Assembly (NCBI GenBank): GCA_914767715.1
Contig: OU612074.1
Span: 14,558,062 to 14,618,061 of the forward strand
DNA from: Membranipora membranacea
Lineage: Eukaryota; Bryozoa; Gymnolaemata; Cheilostomatida; Membraniporidae
Reading direction: 5' to 3'
DNA: 60,000 nucleotides
Shown: positions 35,258-45,385 of the stretch, in pieces
Position numbering within the stretch: position 1 is the first letter of the stretch
How the letters are laid out: every line of letters begins with the position of its first letter
Translations under genes and position numbers: made by a program
The notes under the pieces: generated by a model
The model's database searches: none
What the model was told of the DNA's origin: nothing
The model's input: the letters and a program-made list of their open reading frames with translations, nothing else

Positions 35258-35568
35258 CTTAACTGCTGGCAGCCTTGTCCCAAAAAGTACATCCAGAAAT
35301 ATAGATTGTGTACCTACAAGATCATACAATGTAAATCTGAGCAAGAGAAAGATTACGTAAATACTCAACTGATCGCTGAATCAGGAGCTCTTTCAATGAG
35401 AATGAGCACTAACTACGCTAGTCAACATGTTGCCATCACTTCGCCCTAATCCTTTACTGTCCCTCAGTTCCAAAGACAGGGCTAACTGAGGTAACTCAGT
35501 CCACCAGCAAGGAATCAATCAATCAATGATTGGAGATAAAAACTAAGCTACTAGTACTACCCACCTAA

Positions 35569-35624
35569 GTAGCCTGTCTTGACAAGCTTGTCAAAGATTG
35601 ACAAAGCTTGTCAAGACAGGCTAC
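35569..35624. repeat. 26-bp-arm hairpin flanked by short direct repeats
   Basis: GTAGCCTGTCTTGACAAGCT and its near-exact reverse complement face each other with a loop of a few bases, giving a stem of about 26 bp with one bulge. CCACCTAA lies on both sides. The core TGACAAAGCTTGTCAAGACA also occurs at 20105-20124, so it belongs to a dispersed family. Confidence 0.7.
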
Positions 35625-36757
35625 CACCTAAGCAGCTATCCATCCCTTTAACGATCCTTGCTAAGAGTAAGTGTACTCGACTTGACTTTTGTGACTAGCT
35701 AGTAGTACTACTACTCTAGTAAAAAAATACTCACATCATCATCCTTCTTTGGTTCAAAACTAACCAGTCTTCTTCTCATCAGGCCAGATGTTTTTATACA
35801 GGCTGTACCTGTCCAGTCTTCAACCAACTCATATAAGTAAAACATACTCTTTTTATGATGAAGCAAAATAAGCTTAGCTGTATAAGGAATTTGTCCAGTG
35901 CTTGCTTGTACACTTTCAGTCTCTACTCTCTTGTCAAAACCACTCGGTTTAGTTAGTTATCTATTTTATTTTATCTTTAGACAAAATAAAAACAACTACG
36001 CCTCTTTTTGCAGGCAAAATGTATGTACAATTATGTTTCAAATGATATAGTCTGAAGGTTAGTTAGGTACTTTGTGGATATATAGGGAAAGTGGAAAACT
36101 TCGTTTTAATTCGAACTTGATAAAACAACTTGGGTTTGAGGCTAAACACAAAAATGAAAAATCCCAAGTTTGATGTGATAATAAAAATTAAATCAAATGT
36201 GTCTATGAATATTATGCTATGGGTAACATATTGAAAGGCAGGTTACGATGTGGCACTTTGATCTGAACTGAAAAGGAAAGAAAAACAAGCAACAGGTCTG
36301 CATATGGATGTGAATATATTAGTGTTGAGCAAGATATGACTCAAAATTATATATATGTACAAAAAGGAAACAAAACAAATGGCGATTTGATATTTATGGA
36401 TTGTAATGAATCACGTTAGGTAGGAAGCATATCAAGTTGAACATGTTGATGTTAAAATATGAAACGCCTTGGTTTTACGATAAAATAAAAAATAGAAAAG
36501 ATAATATTTGCATTTAGGGTTTCGAAAGTAGCTGCGACTCTCCGTATGCTTGGTTCTCTGTTTATACATCATCTATCTCTGTTTACAATCTGTTCTGGTG
36601 TTGTCTGCTGAGTGGGACCATCATGGTCCCCGTACCCTCACCCAGCAGTATGGCCTACTCTACCTCTTAGGGTGACCTGACCAGGGACTGTATTCTGGAT
36701 GGAGGGGTCTTGCTCCATTAGTTAGGTAGGTTGCTTGACTTCGTTTTTGTTGTGGAT

Positions 36758-39700
36758 TTACCGACAAAATCTCCCACTCTGTTCAATGTAAGAGATGAGA
36801 GACATGTGGTCCGCTTGGTCTAGATCAATGTTGTCTCTTAGACATATGTAATTTTGGCATTTGTTTAAGAAGTGGAAGACAGTTTCATCCTCCATGAGGC
36901 ATGAGCAAGTTGGTGTGTATGTCTGCCTCACTTTATATAGGAAGGCTTGAAGTTTTGTTTGACCTGTCATGAGGCTGCATAGCTGTCCAGTGATTTCTCG
37001 TGGAAGGCTCATTGGTATAGGTTTCTTTATTAAGTGTGTCACTGCCAACTGGCCTAGCAGTCCTTCGCTATTGTGACCCTGTCTCATGTGAGACGTCCAT
37101 GCGCGGGTGTCTTCTTCTTTCATCAGTTTCTTTATTTTAGACTTTTTGAAGTCTACTGCTTGTAGGGGAGATTCTGTGAAGTGTCTCCCCATTACTTTAA
37201 TTATATGGCTTCTTATTTTCTTTTGTAGTGCGCTCTTATCCTGGCATAAAATGTTGTTTATTGTTTCCCCTTCTATGGCTAGTCTGCATAGATTTAATAT
37301 GTCGTTTGTATACCTGATGTGTATGGTAGGTGTGTTGGCTAGTTTGTGTAGAGTTTCTGTTGTTGGGTTAAATGGAGCGCCGAGAAGGTCTTTTAGACAT
37401 GTATGTAGTGATATCTCCTCATTGATGTCCCATATGTAGGCATTGTATAATACCTTTGGAAGAATAGCCGTGTTTAAAATAGTACGGGTGACCTGAGGAC
37501 GTAGCCCGTGTCGTATATATGGTAACAGCATGTTCCACTTCCTGTTGAGTGTAGATTTGGCTAACTCTTTTTGTTGCTTGAATTTTAGACTTTTGTCCAC
37601 TATGAGCCCTAGGACTTTGGTTTCTGATGTTATATTTATATTTTCGTTGCTGATCTTCATCTGAGTTGGTTGTCCTTTGAAGTAGATTAAATCCGTTTTG
37701 GTGCAGTTTGCTTTAAGTCTCCATTTTGAGAGCCATTGGCTGATGCTCTCGCATGTAGACTTCAAATTCTCCTCCAACTGTGTTTCGTTTGGCTTCCAGC
37801 ATATTATTGAGCAGTCATCAGCGTACTGCAATTTGAGCCCATCTGCTTCTGAGAGCATATCCCTGATATATATTATAAATAGGAGTGGGGACAGAATGCT
37901 CCCTTGTGGTAATCCGATGTGACAGGGTTTGGCATTTGAAGTGTAGTTGTTGATCTTTATCCTTATCTTTCTGTCTTTCAAGAAACTAGAGATCAGCTGA
38001 ATAAACTCTTGATTGAAGCCTAGTTTGGATAGTCTGTATAACAAGCCGTCATGCCAAATGCTATCGAATGCTTTTTGTAGATCAATAAATAGGCCTGCAG
38101 TAGCAAAGTTTTTGGCACAGTTGTGCTGTATTGTTGTTATCATCTGGGATAAGTAGGTGCTTGTTGACTTTCTTTTTCTAAATCCATGTTGATCCTTATC
38201 TAGCCAGTTGTTTTCTTCCACAGTGTCTCTGAGCCTGGATTCAATGATTCTCTCGAATAACTTCCCAACTACTGAACTCAGAGCGATCGGTCTGTAGTTG
38301 GCTGTATCACTGTAGTCCTTCCTTCCTGGTTTACGGAGAAACACCACAATGTTGTTGTCTGTAAATGGCCATCTCTGTGTGGATAGAATTTTGTTGAATA
38401 GGATTAGGAGGTTGATGTGGAATTGGCTTTCACTAATCTTTAACATATCTGGGTGTATTCCGTCTCCGTCAGCTCCCTTCCCATTTGATTTGGTGGCGTT
38501 GATGGCATTGATTAATTCCTCCTCTGTGACCTTAGCCATTAATTCTACGAACTTATTATCGTTGCTTTTTTGGCTGTTTGTTACTTCTTGAAACCATTGT
38601 TGTGAAAAGTTTGAACCCTCCAAGTGTTTGCCTTGGAAGATCTGTTGAAAGAAAGTGTCTGCCTTTAGATCATCTTGCAGAATCAACTGCCCATTTTGCT
38701 TCATTGCACCAATGTGTGTTTTTTCAGGTTTATAGAAGGTTTTTCTGAAGTTTTTCCAGAAAGCAGGACCGTCTGTGATGTTAAGGTTGGTAGATTTCTC
38801 CGCTATAAATTCTGTTTGTGCTTTTGACAGAGCACTTTTAAAATTCTCTTTTGCGTTTTGTAGAATATCTCCATTCACATAATTTGATCTGTATTTGAAT
38901 CTTCTTCTAGCATTCCTTACTGTCTTTGATAGTTTGGAGAGTTCTGGAGTCCAATATGGTTTGCAGTGTTGAGTAAGTTGAATCTTTGGCACAAACGTTT
39001 CTCTGCACTCTTGTAGGTTGGAGAGGATTGAGCGCCATATATCTTCTGGGTCTAAGTGTTGAATATCAGGTAAGGTTGAAGCTGATAGATACTCGAGATG
39101 GTTAAGGAAACCATCCCAGTCGGCCCTACTCCAACTGTAAATGGTCTTTGATTCTGGTTTTAGTTTTTGAAAGTTGAGTGAAGTCCACACAGGTATGTGT
39201 CCCCTCATTGGTGCTCCTGTAAAAAGTTCTTCTTCTTCATCGACATATTGGTTTACTAATAGCTTCATGGTTTGTTGATCAGTGATGAGAATGTCTATAA
39301 GGCTACCGCCTGTATCACACAGGAATGTTTTGTTGTCGTGAAAGGCTGGTATATGTAGGTTGTTGTCTGTGCAGAATTTTGAGAGCTCATCTCCATGCTT
39401 ATTTGAGGTATGATCTCTCCAGAGTGGATGCCTCCCGTTGAAGTCACCAAATGCAGCGAAGTATGAACATCTCATCGCCTTCAAGTTGTTGATAGCAGTG
39501 ATTATCTGTCCTTCTGTCTCCTTGAGTAAAGATAAGTTATTTGGTGGAACATAGGAACAGCATACTAGGATGCGACGTTTCTCTATCGTGAGTGCTGCGA
39601 ATATGTTATTGGTATTGTCTTTTTCAAGGTGATGAAGCCTATCCACTGGAATGGTATTGTGAACAAGGATTGCTACACCACCTTTCTGTGTAGGGTTGCT

Positions 39701-39892
39701 GTTGTTCGGTTTGAGGAGTACTTGGTAGTTGTCAAAGTCTGTATCACTGAGTGATATACTTTTTGTTTCTGACAGGAAGATTATTTGTGCATGTTCCTTG
39801 TTTATATAACTATTCAGAGCTGCAATTGTATTTTGTGAGCAGCCATTGATGTTAAGTTGCATAATTTGTAGATTGTTGTGGCGGTTAGTCAT
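36758..39892 (-). CDS. LINE ORF2: endonuclease and reverse transcriptase
   Basis: An intact 1044-residue polyprotein. The N-terminal apurinic-type endonuclease shows LNING near residue 13, SETK with the catalytic Glu at 42, and GDFN at 149-152. The reverse transcriptase shows AFDSIWHDGL, GLPQGSILSP and YADD at 690-693. A Cys/His cluster (CSCLMEDETVFHFLNKC) lies near the C-terminus, as in Jockey and I-group elements. There is no RNase H that I can see. It starts at an ATG overlapping the ORF1 stop. No stops or frameshifts, so the element may be young. The Jockey/Nimb-like affiliation is inferred from layout. Confidence 0.92.
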   Translation of the reverse strand: MTNRHNNLQIMQLNINGCSQNTIAALNSYINKEHAQIIFLSETKSISLSDTDFDNYQVLLKPNNSNPTQKGGVAILVHNTIPVDRLHHLEKDNTNNIFAALTIEKRRILVCCSYVPPNNLSLLKETEGQIITAINNLKAMRCSYFAAFGDFNGRHPLWRDHTSNKHGDELSKFCTDNNLHIPAFHDNKTFLCDTGGSLIDILITDQQTMKLLVNQYVDEEEELFTGAPMRGHIPVWTSLNFQKLKPESKTIYSWSRADWDGFLNHLEYLSASTLPDIQHLDPEDIWRSILSNLQECRETFVPKIQLTQHCKPYWTPELSKLSKTVRNARRRFKYRSNYVNGDILQNAKENFKSALSKAQTEFIAEKSTNLNITDGPAFWKNFRKTFYKPEKTHIGAMKQNGQLILQDDLKADTFFQQIFQGKHLEGSNFSQQWFQEVTNSQKSNDNKFVELMAKVTEEELINAINATKSNGKGADGDGIHPDMLKISESQFHINLLILFNKILSTQRWPFTDNNIVVFLRKPGRKDYSDTANYRPIALSSVVGKLFERIIESRLRDTVEENNWLDKDQHGFRKRKSTSTYLSQMITTIQHNCAKNFATAGLFIDLQKAFDSIWHDGLLYRLSKLGFNQEFIQLISSFLKDRKIRIKINNYTSNAKPCHIGLPQGSILSPLLFIIYIRDMLSEADGLKLQYADDCSIICWKPNETQLEENLKSTCESISQWLSKWRLKANCTKTDLIYFKGQPTQMKISNENINITSETKVLGLIVDKSLKFKQQKELAKSTLNRKWNMLLPYIRHGLRPQVTRTILNTAILPKVLYNAYIWDINEEISLHTCLKDLLGAPFNPTTETLHKLANTPTIHIRYTNDILNLCRLAIEGETINNILCQDKSALQKKIRSHIIKVMGRHFTESPLQAVDFKKSKIKKLMKEEDTRAWTSHMRQGHNSEGLLGQLAVTHLIKKPIPMSLPREITGQLCSLMTGQTKLQAFLYKVRQTYTPTCSCLMEDETVFHFLNKCQNYICLRDNIDLDQADHMSLISYIEQSGRFCR

Positions 39893-42014
39893 CTTGGTTG
39901 TTGTTGTAGAAGTTATGCAATCTGATTCTTTGGTTATTTAGCATTTTGATGAAGATCGGACAATGTCGGTCAGATGAAGAGTGTGGTCCTTTGCAGTTTG
40001 AGCACTTCTTTTCCTTCTCGCATGATTCGTGGCTTTCGTCGTATAAATCAGAGCATCTTGAGCAAGTTTTAGAGAATTCACAATTTTCAGCAATGTGATT
40101 GTATTTGTAGCAGTTGTAGCATTGTGTCACTCTTGGTTGTAAGATTAGCTCCTCTACTCTGATAACAAGATTTTGAAGTGTAACATTTGATCTGATTGCT
40201 TTCTCCAAGTCATCGGTGTTGTCAAATCTCACTCGCATAGCGCGAGTCGGGCTGCCTTGCTTTGTGATCCTCTTTACATCAACGTGGTTGTATCCAGAGT
40301 TTTGAAGTTCTGTTTGAATGTCTCCTTCTGTCATGTAATGCGGGACTCCTTTGAGAACTCCGAGTTTTCGTTGTGGTTTTTCACTCTTATTGATGGTTGA
40401 GCCACCAAAGTTTGCTCGATTCCAGTTTTTAATCACTTGTTCTACGTCTTTTTGGTCTGCTAACTGTACAAATATCTTGCCGTTTCTGCTTCTCGATATC
40501 CTGTCTATGACTACTTTGTGTTGGTTTCCTACAACCTTCCTGATGTTGTCATCTGAGCTCACTTGCTCTTTTGATTTGATATCATCAATGACAAAGCACT
40601 TTTTTCTCTCAAACTCTATTCTCTTGCCACCTGTGTTTGGTTGAGGGTGATTATTCATTCCACTTTTAGCTAATCTTCCAGCATGAAACGAGAAGCTATT
40701 ATGGCTTGGACTGCTTGGTATTGGTGGTGGTGGGTTGAAATGTGAAGGTAGATGAACGTTACCTGGGTCTGAGTTGGAATGTGAGGGGATATTTCTATTA
40801 CTTGGGCTTGAGTTTAAAGGCGTGTTCTTCATTTGGTCTAGTTGTCTAGTTATCTCACTAATTTTTGGACCAGTCTGTTCTTTGAGTTGGTGATTCTCTT
40901 TCTTGACTACCTTCAGTTCTTGTTCCAATAGTTCTATACGTTTTAGATACTCATTTTGATGTTCTTCCAAATCTTTGATGCGGCTTTCAGTTTTGATATG
41001 GCATTCATCAACCCTTTCCTTGCTTGTTTCTAAATTACTGATCCGATTTTCTGCTTTTGTAATCTTCTCTGTCAGTTCTATGAGTAGCTCCTCGTTGATG
41101 GTGACTGTTTGATTACTGACGCTTGCAGCATGTGTTTGGCTTTTTGCTGTGGTCTTTATTTGAGAGCTATTTTGTTGTTCTGATGTCGGCGGGTTTTGTG
41201 GGATAATACTATGAGCTGCTTTCAGAGTTTCGATTCTTTTTGTTGTAGACTGGGAGGTAGGTTTCTGGGTGGAATCCTTTTTGAAGTAGCCCATAGTTCT
41301 CTTCAGAGGTTCAGAAAATCGTTTTTTGTCCACTATTTCTGATTTTGGTTTGAAACACCCTGTAAGCATTGGAATAATTATTTCCTCTGAGTATTGTATA
41401 GCCATGATACCTTGCACATGGATTGTTCCATTATCATAGATGCTGATATATACTGAGTCACTCTCGCTCCCAAACTGTTGGCCAATCCTCTTACTAAACT
41501 TTGACTTTATGATATTGGTACTCGAACTATTCCCCCACATTTGTTTGATCCTGGTTCTCCATTGGTTAGCATCATCAGGGAAGCCATATATGGCATATGA
41601 ATTTAGGTGTCTGCACGTTACTGTGCAATTGTTGATTTTCTTGTATAGTTTTCCATCTTGTATAACTTCATCGCTGTCATGTATCTCAAATCTGATTTTC
41701 TGGATAATATCATTGTAGGTCTTGTTGAGGTATGTCATCACATTATGGCACGTCTCTGATAACGTTGGAGTGTTTTTGTCAGGGTGATATTTTTGGGCTA
41801 ATATCATGAAATGGTGTCTCACTATTTTTTCCCATTGGTCAGCACTTTGGTGAGCTTCTGGGGGAATGTTATGCAATAACAGGAAGGTCTCTGGGTTTGG
41901 TGTTTGGGCTGTGTCATGGGATTGAAAGTCTTCAGGTTTAACTGAGCATGGACACTCTTTACTATGGGTCCTCTCTGCATATTCAACAATATTGTTGAAT
42001 GTTGTGGAAGGCAT
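39885..42014 (-). CDS. LINE ORF1: gag-like protein with J-domain-like N-terminus
   Basis: An intact 709-residue protein. Residues 42-110 look like a J domain: a helix (WEKIVRHHFMILAQKY), the HPD motif at 77-79 followed by KN, then a second helix (CHNVMTYLNKTYNDIIQK). A middle region carries ISIYDNGTIHVQG. A long coiled coil spans roughly 309-381. A gag-like part with VLKGVPHYMTEGDIQTEL follows, and three zinc knuckles occupy about 632-685, the first CYNCYKYNHIAENC (CX2CX4HX4C). ORF1 proteins of this group bind element RNA and form the RNP. The J-like segment is unusual; by family it would contact Hsp70. The stop TAA overlaps the ORF2 ATG region by 8 nt. Confidence 0.9.
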   Translation of the reverse strand: MPSTTFNNIVEYAERTHSKECPCSVKPEDFQSHDTAQTPNPETFLLLHNIPPEAHQSADQWEKIVRHHFMILAQKYHPDKNTPTLSETCHNVMTYLNKTYNDIIQKIRFEIHDSDEVIQDGKLYKKINNCTVTCRHLNSYAIYGFPDDANQWRTRIKQMWGNSSSTNIIKSKFSKRIGQQFGSESDSVYISIYDNGTIHVQGIMAIQYSEEIIIPMLTGCFKPKSEIVDKKRFSEPLKRTMGYFKKDSTQKPTSQSTTKRIETLKAAHSIIPQNPPTSEQQNSSQIKTTAKSQTHAASVSNQTVTINEELLIELTEKITKAENRISNLETSKERVDECHIKTESRIKDLEEHQNEYLKRIELLEQELKVVKKENHQLKEQTGPKISEITRQLDQMKNTPLNSSPSNRNIPSHSNSDPGNVHLPSHFNPPPPIPSSPSHNSFSFHAGRLAKSGMNNHPQPNTGGKRIEFERKKCFVIDDIKSKEQVSSDDNIRKVVGNQHKVVIDRISRSRNGKIFVQLADQKDVEQVIKNWNRANFGGSTINKSEKPQRKLGVLKGVPHYMTEGDIQTELQNSGYNHVDVKRITKQGSPTRAMRVRFDNTDDLEKAIRSNVTLQNLVIRVEELILQPRVTQCYNCYKYNHIAENCEFSKTCSRCSDLYDESHESCEKEKKCSNCKGPHSSSDRHCPIFIKMLNNQRIRLHNFYNNNQDD

Positions 42015-42303
42015 AGTGTGAGTTAAATCATCAAGGGGGACTATTTTGGTTCAGACATCAACTGGAACAGGAGAACTATCATCCACTACTGCGACTGCCA
42101 GCCAGGAAAAATACAGTAATTTTCAATTTTATAAATAACTTGGATAGAAAACTGATATGGGTGGCAAAATTATAATAATTTCCACAACACTTACTTCCTT
42201 AAAAGCCTTAAAGGCAATGCTACACAATTATTTGCAAGATATGAGGAGATGTAAGCCAAATTCTTACCAAAAACTACTCAAAAGTAGAACAGAGAAAGAA
42301 ATT

Positions 42304-42330
42304 TATGGGCGCAGCCATCTTTGTTTTAGC
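42304..42330 (-). promoter_or_regulatory. Possible YY1-like site upstream of LINE ORF1
   Basis: On the minus strand the sequence reads AAAGATGGCTGCGCCC, about 300 bp upstream of the ORF1 start. It resembles the AAGATGGC YY1 core used in some LINE promoters. One short match only. Confidence 0.25.
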
Positions 42331-42439
42331 CTCGGTTTGCTTCATTATAGTTGAGCAGGAATGTAATTTGGAGGATAGTGAGGGATTTATGTAGATTTCA
42401 ATAACAATTCAAGTTGAAATTTATTTTTAATAATTTACA

Positions 42440-42600
42440 ACTCATGTTTTATTGGAAATTTTGGGAATTGAGAACAAATAAAAATTGAGAAAATACGAGA
42501 CAATGTATTGAAGGGATATATTTTCTCAATTTTAAGATAGTAGAGTTGTCTACTCTGGCAGGATTCTCAATTTTCTCAATTATTCTCAATTTTAGGTGAA
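42440..42600. repeat. Repeated AATTGAGAA / TTCTCAATT words
   Basis: Left words (AATTGAGAA, AAAATTGAGAAAAT) face right words (ATTTTCTCAATTTT, TTCTCAATTTTCTCAATTAT), allowing a foldback. It lies just before the tRNA-like sequence at 42600. Confidence 0.5.
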
Positions 42601-42690
42601 AGTATAGTGGATCTCTGGGCGGCGTTCGCTTTATACTCACTGATAATAAGATTGATGTGGGTTCGAATCCCATCAAGGTCAGTTTTTTTT
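42600..42690 (+). other. tRNA-like B box with T-run
   Basis: A good B box in a T-arm-like helix (GTGGGTTCGAATCCCATC at 42657) and T8 at 42683. The A box is poor and no acceptor stem forms. Probably a tRNA-derived relic or SINE head. Confidence 0.35.
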
Positions 42691-42837
42691 CAAATGGGTG
42701 CTTTATAACTGGAGCATTTTTACCGTAATCTTCTATGCTATTGAGTTGTTTTCTGAAAGTACCCAACAGCTCAGTGAGCTATTGAAATACCTCTCTGCTT
42801 GCACTATTTTGCTACCGATATGCAAAAATTTCCGTGG

Positions 42838-42911
42838 TGGGAGGGCGCTTAAGCGCCCCTCCCACACCCTCCCCGCCACGCCTACGGCGTGTGGATCGGG
42901 CTGCGCCCGAT
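42838..42911. repeat. Three consecutive GC-rich hairpins
   Basis: Hairpin 1 is 42838-42865 (14-bp arms around TTAA, one bulge). Hairpin 2 is 42877-42891 (CACGCC, loop TAC, GGCGTG). Hairpin 3 is 42895-42911 (ATCGGGC, loop TGC, GCCCGAT). They sit end to end in a 75-bp GC-rich island inside AT-rich DNA. Confidence 0.85.
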
Positions 42912-42969
42912 TATTATGCTCATCTCTGAAAAGTCAGTGAGTGAAATTTTTTAGAATATACGCCCCTGC

Positions 42970-43175
42970 TCCCAACAAAGTTTAGATCATTTGGAAGCTT
43001 TGTCCAATTGTTGCATACATTGGCCTGCTATGAACTTGGATGTTTGTAGCTAAGCTTTTAAGCAAGACTTGTATAGCTGGCTAAATCGAGTTGAAAGGCT
43101 TTCAGTTTAAAGGTATAGAACTACCTAAGCTTGTTGAGCAACTCATGAAAGCTATGAAGTTGGCTCAAAGATCTC
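42970..43175 (+). repeat. Direct repeat A flanking the truncated LINE
   Basis: Starts TCCCAACAAAGTTTAGATCA and ends near CAAAGATCTCT. Similar throughout (estimated 85%) to repeat B at 44803-45020, in the same orientation. Confidence 0.8.
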
Positions 43176-43328
43176 TTCATTCATCGTTTATTACAGTCTC
43201 ATGTTTGAGAAATATTTTGTTTTCGCTGAGCAATAAAAGTTATGGTGTAAACATTAAAAAGTTTTGGTCTTGTTGGTTGTAAAAATTGAAAAAAAAATAA
43301 ATAAACAGTAAGAATTATCACTAGTTGG

Positions 43329-44577
43329 CTAAAAAAGTATACTATTTAACTTCCGCACACAGAGGGATCGGAAACAGTCAGTTCGTATGTTTACCCTCGT
43401 TTTGATTGCTCTGTATCGACCAGACGGAAGTTTATCGAATGTAAATACTGGGTCAGCGTGGTCAGTAGCTACGAGTCTGAGGCATCTTGTTCTCATCACT
43501 CTTTCGTATATTGCCTCGATGGTGTCAAACTTGCAGCTACCTAGATAGCCTGCGAGGCTTATAACTTTATTGAGCGATTTCCTAGATGACGAAGATAAGT
43601 GGCCATATAGAGTGCTAAGGTGGTACAAAAATATACATTCAATAAAAGTAGTATAGCATTGCATTCTAAGAGGCACAGCTATATGCATTGAATACAGCTT
43701 CTTCATGATGTAAAGTCTCTTGCGGGCTTTCTTGATGACTTCGATGGAATATTCTTGGAACTTAAGCTTTTTGTCAATAATAGTGCCTAAGTATTTAAAA
43801 CTGTCAACCTGCTCTACATTATTACCATTGATAACTAAGCTATCATGTACAGGATTGTCTCTAAGATTGCACAATACAAGCTCCTTTGTCTTTGACACAT
43901 TCAAAAATAGATCATTATCATGACACCAACCAGCCAAATCTTGGGCAGCATTACCCATACATGAAACATCACTTCTCGACAAAAGCTCAATCAATACTGT
44001 GTCGTCAGCATATTTAATCAGATGAAAGTTACCAGAGCTAGGCTTAGGCATATGCTGTACATATATTGAAAAAAGAAGGGGACTGATAACACAACCTTGT
44101 GGAGTTCCGACAGAGGTAGCTAGTGCGGATGAGAGGCCCTGTTCAGTGAGAACCTTCTGAGAGCGGTTTGTCATAAAGTCATATACAAGGTTGAGTATTG
44201 CGGGATTCAGACTAGTTTCTTGCAGCTGGTTGCAGAGTGTGGTAGGGCTGATAGTATTGAATGCACTTGAGAAGTCTATAAATAGACATCTCGCATGATT
44301 CTTAGCATTATTGTCAAGATGTTCTGTGACTATGTCTAGTAGGGATGCTAGTGCATCTTCAGTGGAGCGGTGCTGCTGATATGCAAACTGAGTATTATCG
44401 GTGAGACATGGTTTGAGAAACTGTAGCAGAAGCTTTTCAAATACCTTAGATATTGTAGGGGTGAGTGCGATCGGACGGAACTCTTTTGGCTCGCTCGCCC
44501 CTGCATTCTTCGGAATAGGGATGATGGTAGACAACTTCCATACATTGGGGAAGACTCCCTGAGAAATGCAGTTGTTC
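43329..44577 (-). mobile_element. 5'-truncated L2/CR1-like LINE, reverse transcriptase
   Basis: About 415 residues of reverse transcriptase are open: KEFRPIALTPTISKVFEKLL, RSTEDALASLL, LFIDFSSAFNTI, GTPQGCVISPLL, and YADD at 44001-44012, then WCHDNDLFLNVSKTKELV and FKYLGTIID. The style matches the L2/CR1/Rex1 group. The endonuclease half is missing: true RT homology begins with the NNCISQG region near 44577, and upstream codons come from an unrelated repeat, so the frame open to 44660 is fortuitous. No internal stop, but an incomplete element cannot be autonomous. Confidence 0.85.
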
Positions 44578-45150
44578 TCTGTAGTATAAGTACTTTTTAT
44601 CCTCGGTATAAGCAAACCTAGTGTTATAGCATGCAGACCAAATGAACTATGGAATGGCACTATTCCCCTTTTTTCCGCTGGTTACAAATAAATACACATA
44701 AATCCACGATAGCATAAGCATATGTGCTGTTTATTCTCTCTACAAGCGAACATAGTGTTACAGCGTGCAGAGTGCTATAAAGTTTCACCGTTTAGGTGAT
44801 CTTCCCAACAAAGTTTAAATCATTTGGAAGCCTTGTCCAATTGTTGTATTCATTGACCTGCTGTGAATTTGGATTTTTGTAGCTAAACTGTTAAGTGAGA
44901 CCTGTATAGCTTGCTAAACACTAAAATAAATTGAGTTGGAAGGCTTTCGGTTTAAAGGTAGAATTACCTAAGCTTAACAAAACAACTCATGAAAGCTATG
45001 AAGCTGGGGCAAAGATCTCTGTAGAATAAGTGCTGTGTATTCCCTTCACAAACAAACCTAGTGTTATAGCTTGCAGAGCCCCACAGGTTTACTCGTTACC
45101 AAATGAACTATGGAATGGCACTGTTTCCCTTTTTTTCCGCTGGTTACAAA
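44578..45150 (+). repeat. Repeat X (three copies) and direct repeat B
   Basis: Repeat X occurs at 44578-44690, about 44718-44785 and 45019-45150, sharing AAACCTAGTGTTATAGC and, in two copies, CCAAATGAACTATGGAATGG. Direct repeat B (44803-45020) lies between the last two. The block looks like nested duplication around the LINE insertion. Confidence 0.7.
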
Positions 45151-45283
45151 AATATCTAGGGGAATGCTTATAAATTCTTGATTTATTCCCATGTAACTGG
45201 TATTGGCTTCATTGCGTATGTCTCCCAACTATCCTGATAAAGTGTTGAGCCATACTTTAAAATATAAAAATTGATGGTGTTCA

Positions 45284-45385
45284 AAAGCTTGCTAGGTAAA
45301 ATAGCTGGCCAAGTACGATAGCTGGCCAGGTACAGGAGCTTGCCAGGTACAAAAGCTTGCCACATACTTTAGCTTGCCATGTGCA
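45284..45385. repeat. 17-bp minisatellite
   Basis: About six imperfect units of AGCTTGCCAGGTACAAA, with GGCC variants. The minus-strand ORF through it is an artefact. Confidence 0.85.

Larger units (their letters stand above)
36758..42014 (-). mobile_element. Two-ORF non-LTR retrotransposon (Jockey/I-group-like)
   Basis: Covers the coding part of the element. A 5' UTR probably extends to about 42.3 kb and the 3' UTR below 36.7 kb, but I could not define ends or a target-site duplication. The 3' UTR includes a 17-base palindrome, GGGACCATCATGGTCCC, near 36616-36632. Confidence 0.85.

Noticed and set aside
37107-41718. Plus-strand ORFs of 74-110 codons
   Set aside because: Antisense shadows of the LINE ORF1 and ORF2.
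44578-44660. N-terminal 28 residues of the second LINE ORF
   Set aside because: These codons lie in repeat X, which recurs at 45019-45150 without the LINE, so they are not part of the reverse transcriptase.
45183-45365. 60-codon minus-strand ORF
   Set aside because: It runs through the 17-bp minisatellite and has repeat-derived composition.
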